Below are positions 8,629 through 19,226 of a stretch of DNA of 64,000 nucleotides, in pieces (position 1 is the first letter of the stretch; each line of letters opens with the position of its first letter). Where the stretch lies: positions 384,454 to 448,453 of the forward strand of contig NC_018309.1 of NCBI RefSeq assembly GCF_000234665.1, read 5' to 3'. The DNA comes from Leishmania mexicana MHOM/GT/2001/U1103. Its lineage: Eukaryota; Euglenozoa; Kinetoplastea; Trypanosomatida; Trypanosomatidae. A program made the translations under genes and the position numbers. The notes beneath the pieces were generated by a model. The model saw nothing but the letters and a program-made list of their open reading frames with translations. It had not been told where the DNA came from and did no database searches.

Positions 8629-9774
8629 TACCAGGGCGGCGACGGCATGGCTCTATGGTACCTGGACCAACCGATCGGCGACGATCATCAGCACGTCGTC
8701 AAGTACTCCAAGTCCATCTCCCCGGAGCTGCGGGACGAGATGCTGGACGCCGAGAATCCGTGGCGTGTGGCCGACTTCCTGCTCAACGGCGACGACGACG
8801 ACGACGAAGGGGTGGATGAGGATGATCTGACGGAGCAGGAGAAGCAGGAGGGACAGCAAGCGAAGGATCGCCGCGCTACAAAGAAGAGGAAGCGTGAGGA
8901 GCTGTTCAGGCGGCTGTTCAAGCGTGGCACCTCTGTCGACGACTCAGATAGGGAGCCACGTATCATGGGGGTGAAGTTCTCGGACTTCAACAAAGGCTTT
9001 GGCCTCATTCTCGATTCCGTAGGGGATGAAAGGGAGCACCTACGCGAGCACCAGCAGCAAGGCGACGCCGTGGAACACCACCACCACACCTCCAGCATCT
9101 ACCTACTGCTGAACTTGCCGAACCACACATCCAGCTCAGGGGCGACGGTAGTGAACAACTTTGACCCAACGCGCGAAAACTTCCGCAGATCCCCGGATGT
9201 GCTGCGGTGCACGTACGACTTTCGCCAGAAGGGCACGAAGCCGTATGACCCCAAGGCACATATGATGAACAAGGCCACCAAGGCCGCCACCGCCGCCGAG
9301 GAGCCGGTGGAGCTGATCGTGCGCTACTACAAACAGAAGCTGACCGTAATCATCCGCCGCGAGGACGTTGCAAAGCGCGAGGTGTCGTCGGTGGTGGATG
9401 AGACGGGGAAGGCGACGGACGAGGTGGAGGTAGTGCGCACGTACACGGAGACCATGTGCGGTGAGGTGTACCCGATCCATTTGCCACTGCGCTACCACTT
9501 CGGGTTCTCCGCCAGTACCGGCCACCGGCCGGCCAAGAATCGAAAGCGCCGCCCGCTGCGGAGCGTCTTCCACGAGGCGGACAAGAAAACCTTCACTCAC
9601 GTGGACGTCCATGATGTGTTGAGGTTTGACCTGCGTGAGATGGGGCTGGACGCGAAGGCAATGGGGTATTCCAAGACGATCCCGCTAGAGCACTTCGACT
9701 TTGAGGCGGACAGGCGCGAGCGGCTGCACTTCTCTCGCCAGCTCCCGGTGAGCCCGGACTCAGACACTGCATAA
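8251..9774 (+). CDS. L-type (legume-like) lectin domain protein of the ER/Golgi, no membrane anchor
   Basis: 507 residues from the ATG at 8251, chosen because it starts a clear signal peptide (about residues 1-27, with LAASLLALFLCGCAC as its core); the open frame extends upstream but that part looks like leader. The L-type lectin fold of the ERGIC-53/VIP36 family is recognisable in order: GDGMALWYL (about 128-137), GVKFSDFNKGFGLILDS (about 239-255), RCTYDFR, a strand YYKQKLTVII, TETMCGEV, and HFGFSASTG. The paired cysteines of the family appear kept. Family members bind high-mannose N-glycans and escort glycoproteins between ER and Golgi. Two differences stand out: a D/E-rich then K/R-rich insertion (about 179-235), and a C-terminus ending soon after the lectin domain with no transmembrane helix or sorting tail. 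It may be soluble, or anchored through a partner. Confidence 0.85.
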   Translation: MAMAATRLAASLLALFLCGCACVSNAAAARVNDDLPPGVMRGPLLHEHSFQEPLVSDWWEEGVPHYMIGGSAVANERFLRLTTNDLDDHGFAFNTAPLDHDNWEARARFSIRPPPVAADMNGSSVHYQGGDGMALWYLDQPIGDDHQHVVKYSKSISPELRDEMLDAENPWRVADFLLNGDDDDDEGVDEDDLTEQEKQEGQQAKDRRATKKRKREELFRRLFKRGTSVDDSDREPRIMGVKFSDFNKGFGLILDSVGDEREHLREHQQQGDAVEHHHHTSSIYLLLNLPNHTSSSGATVVNNFDPTRENFRRSPDVLRCTYDFRQKGTKPYDPKAHMMNKATKAATAAEEPVELIVRYYKQKLTVIIRREDVAKREVSSVVDETGKATDEVEVVRTYTETMCGEVYPIHLPLRYHFGFSASTGHRPAKNRKRRPLRSVFHEADKKTFTHVDVHDVLRFDLREMGLDAKAMGYSKTIPLEHFDFEADRRERLHFSRQLPVSPDSDTA

Positions 9775-11208
9775 GCGGTTGTGTGCGACCGCTTTGCGTG
9801 TCTGTATTCGTGATCGTTTCTCTCACGTGGGCGTGTGCATCTCCTGAGGATGAGGCGGGTGGGACGTGGGAGACGGAGGCAAATAGCCGGGGAGGGGGAG
9901 GAGGGAGCAAGAGAGAGCGGGACGTGCACGTGTGCGTGGGTTCGGGCGACCTCGGCGCAGGCGGGCACGTCTCTCTTGTTTTTACCTTCGCTAGTGTATG
10001 TGCTTATGTCCTCCGTTTTGTTGTTGTTTCAGTGGCTCAGCAGCGGCTGAGGCTGCGCGGCACAGCCGAGGGAAAGGGAAAGTGCCCACAGGAGAGGGGT
10101 GGGGGAGGGGGCGGGAGGCGGAGGAGGCTTTTACGCACGCTCAGGCATGTACATGCCCGTCGTGAGCTTTCCTCCCTCCCTCCCACCCTTGGTGACGTAT
10201 CGACGGACAGGGTGCACACGGTTGCTCCTCTCTGATGCCCCTTGCTACCTCTGCGCTCCCTCCCCCTCGGGGTGGCGGTGTTCTGCCTCATTCCTCATTC
10301 CTTCCGCATCCTTCCCTCTCAGCTCATGCCGCCGCATTGCACGGCACGGCACGGCGGCTCCTCCCCCCTCTGCATCACGTCCGTTTTCTGTATTCCTTTA
10401 CTCTTTCATGTTCTCTAGACCTATCCCGTTTTCATTTTGCCTGGCACAGCCGCACGCGCGCACAGGACTATGTGATTACGCCAAGTGAGATGGGTGCCCG
10501 CGTCAACAGGGCTGTGCGCGTGTGTGTTGGGGGGAGAGGGGGGCGTATATATATATGCATGCTTGCATGTGCGCTCCTCTCTCATGTCCTCTGTCTCCAC
10601 CTCTCGCTTCCTTCGTCGTGTTCTCCCTTGCCGATGAGCGCCAAGGAAACGAGGGCAGAACAGCGAAGAACAGGAGAGAGCAATCGCGCGTGGGTTTCCC
10701 AACGGCCAAGCGGTGGCAGGCGGCTGGAGGGAAGGGGGATGAATGTGATCATCTCCCCGTATTTCCTCCTCTGTCATGCCCCCTCCCTCCGTCAACGTGT
10801 GTGTGTGTGTGGCTCTTGTCCGTCAGCTCATCCTCCTCGCCTTTTCGTCTCTCTATCGCTCTTTGTGTGGCCATCTCCGCCCCTCCTCCCTCCCCTGCGA
10901 TCCCTTCCGGTGCGTGGTTGCTTCCCCTGCATGCGCCCCCCTCTCGCGCTGGTTGTCTGACGCGGCAGCGTGGATTATGTGGTTTTCCTGCACTCCCTCT
11001 CTCCTTCCCCACCCATTTCTCCGCCCCTCTCGTCTCTCCACTGCGCCATCATCAGAGAGCTCTCTCTCTTGCTTCTCGACTTCCCTGTTTCTTCTCCCAC
11101 GGCCCTGTTTGAGGTCCACCAGCCAGTACGACGACGTGCGCACTCTTCACGGCCGGCACACCTCAAATACACACACACACACACATACACACACAACGGC
11201 GGAAGAAA
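9775..11208 (+). other. Intergenic, UTR-like
   Basis: 1.4 kb without a convincing gene. It holds G-rich runs near 9890-9905 and 10090-10125, a short (TA)n at about 10547-10556, CT-rich tracts through 10240-11100 and a (CA)n array at about 11169-11194 just before the ATG at 11209. Long open frames here are translations of low-complexity sequence. AG sites after the pyrimidine tract at about 10980-11050 are candidate splice acceptors. Confidence 0.6.
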
Positions 11209-13389
11209 ATGTCCGACGACGGCAGCGAGGTGGCGGTGGAGCTGCCGCAGATGTGGCAGTATATCCACCCAACGCACAACAGCGCCGACAGCAGCGAGGA
11301 CGAGATGGATGACGAGGAAAACGTAGAAGTGGTCGACAACGACGCAGCCCGCGGAGGGCGCCCTGCCGACTACGTAAAGCTGAAAAAGTCGGCCCCACGC
11401 CTTGGCCAGCTGATCCGCTTCCTCAACGACATGGAGGACGAGGATGTGCAGGGGGTACTGCTGGAGAATGATCCGGTGACGCGGCAGACGCTGCTGCAGT
11501 GGGCGACGCTGAACAACCACTTCATGCTCGTCGAGTACCTCGTGAAGCGTGTGAAGCGCGCCGCCTTCTCCTTCGATGCCGAGTCGGTCGAGGTCGTGGT
11601 GTACGACCGGTGGGTGGAGATGTCGCAGGAGCTACCCACGGCTGCCGAGGTGGCGGAGCGGCAGAAGCAGCGCGAGAACGAGAAGGCAAAGCGTCTGGCG
11701 GAGCGTGCGATGGTCAACAGCGGTGACGATGTCGTCGAGGACGAAGAGAGCGAGGAAGAGGAGGAGGTGGAGCCGATGCCAGAGGAGCTCGTGTACGACA
11801 CACTGGAGGACTACCACGGCGAGTTGGGGGATGGCGGTGTCGGGGTGGTGAAGCGGATTGGCGAGCTGGGCGTCTACGTGGGGCCGCGCCTGCCGGACGG
11901 CACGAAGCAGGGCCTCGGGCAGACACTCTTCCCCTCGGGCGACTGCTACGCGGGCGAGTACAAAGAGAATCAGCGCGACGGCCGTGGGGTCTACTGGTGG
12001 TCCAAGGGCGGCGCACTTTACTGCGGCGAGTGGTTCCGAAACATGCGCCACGGCTACGGCCGGATGGTGTACCCAGACGGCTCCCGCTACCTCGGGCGGT
12101 GGGTGCACGGCAAGCGCAGTGGCAAGGGTCGCTACGTCTACGCCGACGGCAGCAGCTACGACGGGGCCTGGGTGAAGGACGAGAAGCACGGGAGCGGCAC
12201 GTACCACCTGCTGGACGGCTCCTCCTTCATTGGCACCTTCCACCACAACCGTTTCGTATCAGGCGAATGGCGCCTCGCGTCCGGGACGGTGCGCTACATC
12301 GGCAACTTCGAAAATGATACGCCGGCCGGCGCCGGCGTCTACGTGCACCGCTGCGGCCTCAAGCCCGGCGCCTTCCAGCAGGAGGGCACCTACTCGGGGG
12401 AGGGCAAGTCTTGGGTGCCGAGCATACTGAAATGCACGTCTCGCATGGTGCCACACATGGAGCTCGTGGTACCGCCGCAGCTTAGCGGGTCGACGCGGGT
12501 GCCGATGGAGTTTGGCGCCGAGTGCACCGGCCGCACCATGGCGGACCTCATCAAGATCGCCAACTACCCCCCGCTGCTGCGGTGGGTGGCTTCCCTGGCC
12601 TCCGCGGCCAAGGACGTGGTAGCTGGCGAGGCGGAGTTGAAGGGGGTGGAGCTGAGGGGTGTGGAGGTGCAGTCGATGCGCTACGACGCCGCCGACCCCG
12701 ATGCAATCACGGAGGTGACCATCCTCCCCATCCTTGTTGACAGTGTCGGGAAGCGCGTGCGCCCGCCATCGGAGTCGGTTACTCTGAAGCCGTCCGTCAC
12801 GCGTCTGATGATCCTGCTGGAGGCTCCAGGCATGGAGCCGGTAGTGCTCTTGGAGAGGTCCCTTCAAAGCACTAGCCCCGACGACCACCACCAGCAGAGC
12901 CGCCTTCCCGCAGTGCGCATCAGCGAGGACTCGTCCGTGGGCGGCGACGTGGTGGACGCAGTCGGGCCCGCCCTCCGCCTGGAGCTCACCTCCACGAATA
13001 CCATGGCTCTTTTGCTGCCTCCTATGCGATGCAACCCCATGCAGGGCAACGCCGAGGAGTCGGTGTGGATGTACGCCCAGGAGGTGCACCGCGAAACAGT
13101 GGCGCAGCTGGAGCACAAACTGCAGCTGCTCTCCGCCGAGTTGCCGGAGGCGTCGACGGTGTACGTGGCGGTGCTGCTGTCCGACGTGGCCGCCATCTCT
13201 ACCGACGCCATGACGGCAATGGCGGCCGCCAATGCGCAGCAGCGCCGCGCCGCCCATACACTGCCCAGAGCCACCGTTGCCCCGCAGCGCCCACCGACGC
13301 CGCCGCCTCCAACGTTGGAGCCGCGGCCGGAGCTCCAGCCCCTGTACGATGCCAAGGCCCGCCGTGATGAGGCAGAGTTGGAGGAGTAA
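11209..13389 (+). CDS. Ankyrin-like/MORN repeat protein
   Basis: A 726-residue protein. An acidic N-terminus (DSSEDEMDDEENVE) is followed by one ankyrin-like unit at about 93-113 (TLLQWATLNNHFMLVEYLV). A strongly acidic linker follows (about 175-200), and then five clear plus one or two degenerate MORN repeats at about 235-385, e.g. GYGRMVYPDGSRYLGRWVHG and GKGRYVYADGSSYDGAW. The remaining C-terminal half lacks a recognised fold and ends in a Pro-rich stretch (RPPTPPPPTLEPRPE). MORN repeats bind membranes or scaffold partners; in trypanosomatids MORN proteins occur at the flagellar axoneme and the cell-neck cytoskeleton, so a cytoskeletal role is likely but not shown. The start codon follows a (CA)n leader and is the first ATG of the frame. 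Codon use is strongly GC3-rich, typical of the unit. Confidence 0.88.
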   Translation: MSDDGSEVAVELPQMWQYIHPTHNSADSSEDEMDDEENVEVVDNDAARGGRPADYVKLKKSAPRLGQLIRFLNDMEDEDVQGVLLENDPVTRQTLLQWATLNNHFMLVEYLVKRVKRAAFSFDAESVEVVVYDRWVEMSQELPTAAEVAERQKQRENEKAKRLAERAMVNSGDDVVEDEESEEEEEVEPMPEELVYDTLEDYHGELGDGGVGVVKRIGELGVYVGPRLPDGTKQGLGQTLFPSGDCYAGEYKENQRDGRGVYWWSKGGALYCGEWFRNMRHGYGRMVYPDGSRYLGRWVHGKRSGKGRYVYADGSSYDGAWVKDEKHGSGTYHLLDGSSFIGTFHHNRFVSGEWRLASGTVRYIGNFENDTPAGAGVYVHRCGLKPGAFQQEGTYSGEGKSWVPSILKCTSRMVPHMELVVPPQLSGSTRVPMEFGAECTGRTMADLIKIANYPPLLRWVASLASAAKDVVAGEAELKGVELRGVEVQSMRYDAADPDAITEVTILPILVDSVGKRVRPPSESVTLKPSVTRLMILLEAPGMEPVVLLERSLQSTSPDDHHQQSRLPAVRISEDSSVGGDVVDAVGPALRLELTSTNTMALLLPPMRCNPMQGNAEESVWMYAQEVHRETVAQLEHKLQLLSAELPEASTVYVAVLLSDVAAISTDAMTAMAAANAQQRRAAHTLPRATVAPQRPPTPPPPTLEPRPELQPLYDAKARRDEAELEE

Positions 13390-16040
13390 CACCTGCTAGA
13401 GAGGGAAAAGCAGCGACAACTGCAAGGCACACACACACACACGCATGCACACAGGGGCATCACCCTCCTTCCATAGATGCACTACGGCCGTCGTCCGGGT
13501 CTCCTTGCCCTCCTTCCCCAACACACACACACACACACATGCATTCTTTTTCATCTGCTGCCGCTGTTGCATGATTGTGTGTGTGTGTGCGTGTGTGTGT
13601 GAACGTTATGTACATAGCAGTAAAGCCGCTCCACCTGTCCGTGCCCCCCCCCCCCTCGCGCCCTGACATCGTTAGGAGGACATCACCGCTCCTCTTCTTC
13701 TTTCTCCATAAGAGGTGGTGGTGATTGGGAAGGTGCCGTGTCAGGAGGTAGTCCGTCGCCGCCTCCTCTGCCTCAGTACACACACACACACACACACAAA
13801 CAGGCGTAGCAACGTACAGGTGCCCGCGTGTGTGCGTGTGCGTCGTTTGTTGGGTGTGGTGGGCGCTTGTGGGTGGTCGTATGCGTGCGTGGATTTGTGT
13901 ACCTCTCTCTCCTCCTCTATTCTGGTGGACGGCGTACGTGAATCGCCCTCCTCCCGCCCCTCAGCCTCTCGGTGGTGGCGGTTGCGGATGGTGCGGATGA
14001 CCTGGACGGGATATCCCGTTGATGTGATGATGATTGATGATGTACAGCAGCGGACACGCATCTGTGTGCGTGTGTGCGCGTCTGTTTATGCGTGTTCTTA
14101 TTCACGCACAGCGAACCGAAAAGGAAGCGCGGAAGGGTGTGTCCGTGTGTGCTTCGCGGGCGAGAGTGTCGACCATGGAGGAGGCGAGGGAAAGACGAAG
14201 TGGGGAGGAGGGGGGAAGGCCTCCCTCCCTCCCTACAGCCACCAGGGGTGTCTCTGTTGACTCTATCTGCACGCACAGCGATACACGCGAGCACACGCAC
14301 ACACACAGGGCAATCACATGAGCAACTCCCTCTCCACTCCTCGTCCATCTTTGCATCGATCCGCTTGTCTTGTTCATGTATCTATCCTCATTCTTATCTG
14401 CCTCCCCACCGCTGCTGCCTACTGGTGCCATCCGCACCCACACACAGACACAACACACATTGCATGAAAAGGCCGGAGGGGTGATCCTCAAAGGCGGTGC
14501 AGCTGCACTTGGGCTTGTGCACCTATCCACAACAACACCCCGTCAACGTCCCCAACGAGAGGCCTCGCGGCCCCCCTCTCCCTCCCCGACAGGGAACTAG
14601 AAGAAGCACACCTGTGCGAGGCTAGCGCTTGCCGACAGACTTGGAAAAGGACCTCGAACAAGGATCGGGCAACGCGGCGCGCACATGATGGAGGACGGCG
14701 ATGCCGGCACCCTGAGCAGTCAGGATTCTGCGTGCGCGCGGGGGACCGTCTGGGCACGAGTGAGTAGGACGGGCGCATTCTCTCTTCACCTCCTCCGCCC
14801 TTTTTTATCGACGGCTCTGTAGAGGCCATCAATGTGCGGGTGAAGGCGGTGCAGCGCTGTCGTTCCTCTAAACACAAGCGCCCGCGAAGGAAAAGGGGTT
14901 TGCAAGAGACGAACGCCCTCCCCCTCGCTGGTCTCTCTGCCTGTCGTGGGCGTTGTTTGCTGTCTTCTCCCATCTCTCCCCTTCCGTCTCTCCCCTTCCA
15001 TCTGAGGCGCCAACGACGACGGCGAGGCGGCAATCATGAGCGCATCGTGCTTTTCCCTTTGTCGGACGCGGGCAGCTGCCGATGAACATGTGCAAACGGG
15101 GAGAGAGGAGAGAGGATGGTTGCTCCCTTGTCCACGACGACACGACAGGTGCCCTTGGTCGGTGTACATGATAAACTCTTGGCACCCCCACGTGCGGCCA
15201 TCAGCTCTCTGTCCTTCGGTGCTCAGCCCTGTGTGGTACGCCTATCGCTGCTTCATCACCGTGTCAGCGCCGTCCTCACGTTGTCTTTTACGGTGCCGTC
15301 TTGTATCGGCCTCTGCACTTGCGTTGCCGTCAGCGTGTCGCCATGCAGCATCCCAGCTCCCAGATCTGTGAAGAAGCTGGCACACCGACAGCTCACTGCA
15401 CCCCCTCCGGCGGTGTTGAGCGGGTGGCACTGTCTACATGGACTGCGCAACAAGGGAGAGGCTCCCCCCCCCCCCCCCCACACACACACCCCACCAACAT
15501 GTGTAAGCACCCCTGCGACGGCGCAAGAAATTTGTCATGGCCCGTCTCGCGAGTAGCGTGATGTCTGGGTGTGCTCTCTCTCTCTCTCGCACAAGAAGAC
15601 GCCGAAGTTGTGCTCGACCAGTGCCCCATCGCCGCGAATCGGATAAGGTGTGGTCCTGGCCACAGGTCTGCCTAAAAGGCTCAATGCGGCCCGCGCGTGT
15701 AGCGAAGGCGTGGTCCAACTTGTGCGCCCCCCCCCAAAACGCGGGCGGAGCGCTGAAAAGCTCACGCGGCCAGACGGAAGCGTCGGCGATGCGCCCCACA
15801 CTCTTTCCATTCCTGGACCTTCTTCCTCCCTACCCAGTTGCGCGACAACGTTGACATCATCGTCAGAAAATCCGCCGCGTCTCCGACTGACTGTGTGTGT
15901 GCGTGCGCGGTAAAACCGCATCAACTCTCCCCCCATTAGGAGTGCTCACCTATCGACATCCATAGACAGACGCACGCACAGGAACACGTCTTACCATTTT
16001 CCTTTCGTCTCTTCCAGTATCAGACAGGGGTGTCGTTGCC
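13390..16040 (+). promoter_or_regulatory. Long intergenic with microsatellites and SCC1 splice acceptor
   Basis: 2.65 kb with no convincing gene. It contains (CA)n arrays at about 13429-13442, 13521-13540 and 13778-13797, a (GT)n tract near 13577-13603, and a C16 homopolymer at 15464-15479 followed by CA repeats. Near the 3' end a pyrimidine tract (about 15997-16015) ends in AG at 16016-16017, 24 nt before the SCC1 ATG. That is the clearest spliced-leader acceptor of this spacer. Open frames up to about 180 codons occur on both strands but are low complexity. Confidence 0.6.
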
Positions 16041-17765
16041 ATGTTCTTCTCAACCTACGTGCTCACGAAGAAGGGCCCGCTCGCCAAGGTTTGGCTCGCC
16101 GCGCACTGGGACAAGCGACTCACCCGCCATGAAGTGAAGGTGGTCGACCTCAGTCAGACTATCCTCCACATTGTCCGCCCTGTCGTCCCGATCGCCCTGC
16201 GCACGTCCGGTGAACTGCTCGTCGGTGTCGTGCGCATCTACGCACTGAAGGTGAAGCACCTGCTGAAGGAGGCGACCGAGGCGACGCTCTTCTTGCGTGT
16301 GACGACTCTCGCGACGAAGGGCAGCAAGGCTGGTGTCGCCAGTCAGCACCGCACCACCTCGATCGACGGCGTCGTGGTGCCCGTGAAGGGCAGCGATGTC
16401 GAGGCCGTGACGTTTGACTGGAACGCCGATGTCGCCGCGAAGCACGGCGCGGCGGCAGACACTGCCGAGGCTCTTGGCGAGGGCCGTTTTAATGCCATCG
16501 CTGATCTGCTGGGAAACAGCCACCGCATCGAAGTCTCCGACACAGACAAGGAGGATGCCCTCCTGGCGTCGGCGTGGTACACAGTGCAGCCAACGTCGCA
16601 GGCGGCAGGCGACGAGCTTCACACCATGCAGCAGGACTACGACGAGATCGCTAAGATGCGGGCAGACTTGATGGCCTTCGGCGAGCGCGCCAGTGGGAGC
16701 GGCAGTGGCAGTAAGAGCAAATCGAGTCTGTCGAGTATGGAGAAGGGTCGTGGCAGCGTTGCCGTTGATGTGGACGGCATGGCGTTCCCCGCTGTCGGCG
16801 ATGAGCTGGATATTGGCGTCCCGCTCCCTGACGAGCTACCGCCGGGCTTCCCTGCTCTGGACGGGCAGGTGCCGACGGGCATGATACCAGCCGATCCGTT
16901 CCTGCTGCCGGATATGATGATGAACATGGATGAGGCGGCGGTGGCGGTGCAGCAGTCACGTCCAGGCCGAAAGATGCGGCCGGTGAACGTGTGCGACCTC
17001 GACTCCACGACGCTATCGCGCGAGGCCTTCGAGAAGTGCATGGCAGACCGTAGCGACATTCTTAACAGCGAGCCGCGCCGTGGCCCCTACGACGCGCAGG
17101 AGGAGGCTGACCGCTACACCGTGAGGGGGTCCGCGAACACGGCGAACGCGGTTGCTGCCAACCCCGCGATGGACGCGGCGCCTCTCTCGGGGGTTCTGAA
17201 CCCGGCGCTTCGCCTCGCATACGCGGCAGCCCTGCGGGAGAGCGCCGAGAAAGCTGTCGCGATGGCGGCGCAGGCGTTTCGGGAGTCGACGGCGCGGCGA
17301 AGCGAAGTCCCTGCTGGCGTCGGGGGCATCCTCGAGGCGGACGATGCGCAGGTTGCCGCGGCGGATCTGGACGGCAGCGCCATGCTGCTGCCGGAGGAGG
17401 AGGTGGCGCAGCAGCGTCGCAAGCGCGGCCGCGACGACGGTGACGGAGTCGATGACTCAACGATGGCTGCAGGTGTGTCGGCCAGTGTTCAGCAGACGCT
17501 GGAGCGCATTCGAATGGAGCTCTCGGTGCGCGCTGCGCGTGACCGCAAGAAGCCCCGCACGCAGTCGGCTGCCTCTCTCGTTGGTGCAAGCTGCGCGTTG
17601 CGGGAGGTGTGCCGTGGTCTGCGCCGTCGCGATGCCGCACGCACGTTTGTGGACGTCCTCGCACTGGCATCGAAACAGTACGTTAGCGCACAGCAGGCGC
17701 CGGGGTCTGATGAGGTGCAGGTGACCCTGAACGAGTCGGCCCTGGGTCTATTGGCTGCGGCGTGA
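16041..17765 (+). CDS. SCC1: Cohesin kleisin subunit SCC1/RAD21
   Basis: 574 residues. The N-terminal kleisin domain (about 1-105) is unmistakable: MFFSTYVLTKKGPLAKVWLA, then HWDKRLTR, a helix matching the family's DVSxxI region, and RTSGELLVGVVRIYALKVKHLL. This half binds the SMC3 coiled-coil neck in cohesin. The middle (about 110-500) is low-complexity and acidic, as in all kleisins, and would hold separase and kinase sites. The last 60 residues (FVDVLALASKQYVSAQQ to the end) fit the winged-helix that caps the SMC1 head. Cohesin holds sister chromatids together until anaphase. The N-terminus begins directly at the methionine that starts the domain, and a strong acceptor lies 24 nt upstream, so the start is secure. 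SCC1 and meiotic REC8 share this architecture; the mitotic form is more likely but not proven. Confidence 0.9.
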   Translation: MFFSTYVLTKKGPLAKVWLAAHWDKRLTRHEVKVVDLSQTILHIVRPVVPIALRTSGELLVGVVRIYALKVKHLLKEATEATLFLRVTTLATKGSKAGVASQHRTTSIDGVVVPVKGSDVEAVTFDWNADVAAKHGAAADTAEALGEGRFNAIADLLGNSHRIEVSDTDKEDALLASAWYTVQPTSQAAGDELHTMQQDYDEIAKMRADLMAFGERASGSGSGSKSKSSLSSMEKGRGSVAVDVDGMAFPAVGDELDIGVPLPDELPPGFPALDGQVPTGMIPADPFLLPDMMMNMDEAAVAVQQSRPGRKMRPVNVCDLDSTTLSREAFEKCMADRSDILNSEPRRGPYDAQEEADRYTVRGSANTANAVAANPAMDAAPLSGVLNPALRLAYAAALRESAEKAVAMAAQAFRESTARRSEVPAGVGGILEADDAQVAAADLDGSAMLLPEEEVAQQRRKRGRDDGDGVDDSTMAAGVSASVQQTLERIRMELSVRAARDRKKPRTQSAASLVGASCALREVCRGLRRRDAARTFVDVLALASKQYVSAQQAPGSDEVQVTLNESALGLLAAA

Positions 17766-18634
17766 GAGCGGCGTTAGAGGTGGACTGAGCGACGAGAGCA
17801 AAGCTGCCGCGCTCGCTCCTTGTGTGCGGCGCTGTGTGTGTATGTGTCGCATGTTCGCCTGTCTCACTCTCCATAAACCATCGCGTCGTTCGACAGGGCA
17901 CCCTCATCATCATCACCTCCCCTCAACTGGTAGTGCTGCGAGTGCCGGTGTCTCCCGTGCGGCTGTTGCCGCGGTGACTGGTGCTGGTTGACCTCTGCCC
18001 CACACTGGCCACGTTGTCCTTCCCTTCCACCCGCTGTCCCCCCCCCCAATTCTCTCTCCAGCTGAATGCTGCTTTCTTTTTCCATAGAGTACCACCGCTA
18101 ATAGGGGGGGGGCGGGAGGCATCGATGTGGGTGTTCGTTGTTTTACCGACTTGCTCTCCCCGCCTCAGGAGCTTGTTCTCTGTCTGTGGGTGTCCGTCTC
18201 TCACCCTTTCTCTGCATGTGTGTGTGTGCGCGCCAGATCTTGCGGTGGTGGGAGATATATATATATATAGGGAGGGACGGAGGGTGCGCGATGTCCCCCT
18301 CGTTGATGGGCGGCAGAGTCCGCCCCCTCCGTCCTTTTCTTCAGTACACACACACGTGCAGAGTAACGACAACTCTCTTGAAACCATAGAAGCAGATGTA
18401 CGCACATACATGCACGTGTTTTTGTGAAATCCATCATCAGAGCTATGCGCACTGTGTGTGCCAAAGCGGAATGGGCCGGCTTGTCTGTGACGAGCTCGTC
18501 CGGTACGCACACGCACACGTCTGCACATGCACATACACGTCCCCTCCCTCCTCGTGTACACACGCCCATGCCGGGGCCTCCCTCATAGACGTGCGTGCCT
18601 TATTTTCTATTGATTATTCTCAAGTCCCATTGCG
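17766..18634 (+). other. Intergenic downstream of SCC1
   Basis: No gene. Pyrimidine-rich and GT-rich low-complexity sequence with C9 and G9 runs (about 18041-18049 and 18103-18112) and a short (TA)n at 18255-18268. Likely the SCC1 3' UTR and spacer. Confidence 0.5.
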
Positions 18635-18931
18635 GTATATATATGTATGTATATGTATATGTATGTATATGTATATATGTATATGTGTATATATGTATGT
18701 ATATATGTATGTATATATGTATGTATATATGTATATATGTATATATGTATATATGTATGTATATATGTATATATGTATGTATATATGTATATATGTATAT
18801 GTGTATATATGTATATGTGTATATATGTATGTATATATGTATGTATATATATATGTATGTATATATGTATATATGTATATATGTATATATGTATGTATAT
18901 ATATATATATGTATATATGTATATATGTATG

Positions 18932-18962
<31 letters not shown>

Positions 18963-19226
18963 ATATGTATATGTATGTATATATGTATATATGTATATAT
19001 GTATATATGTATATATGTATGTATATATGTATGTATATATGTATATATGTATATATGTATATATGTATATATGTATATATGTATGTATATATGTATGTAT
19101 GTATGTATATATGTATATATGTATATATGTATATATATGTATGTATATATGTATATATGTATGTATGTATATATATATGTATGTATATATGTATATATGT
19201 ATGTATATATGTATATGTGTGTATGT
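18635..19226. repeat. 592-bp alternating T-purine (TA/TG) tract
   Basis: From 18636 every even position is T and every odd position is A or G, with no visible break until 19226; the plus strand has no C in it. The order of TA and TG steps is irregular, with TATATG, TATG and longer TA runs. Strict pyrimidine-purine alternation on both strands favours unwinding, cruciform or Z-type structure. All six frames are open across it because stop codons need two adjacent purines after T, which this pattern forbids; the 200-350-codon frames seen here are therefore meaningless. Confidence 0.95.
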
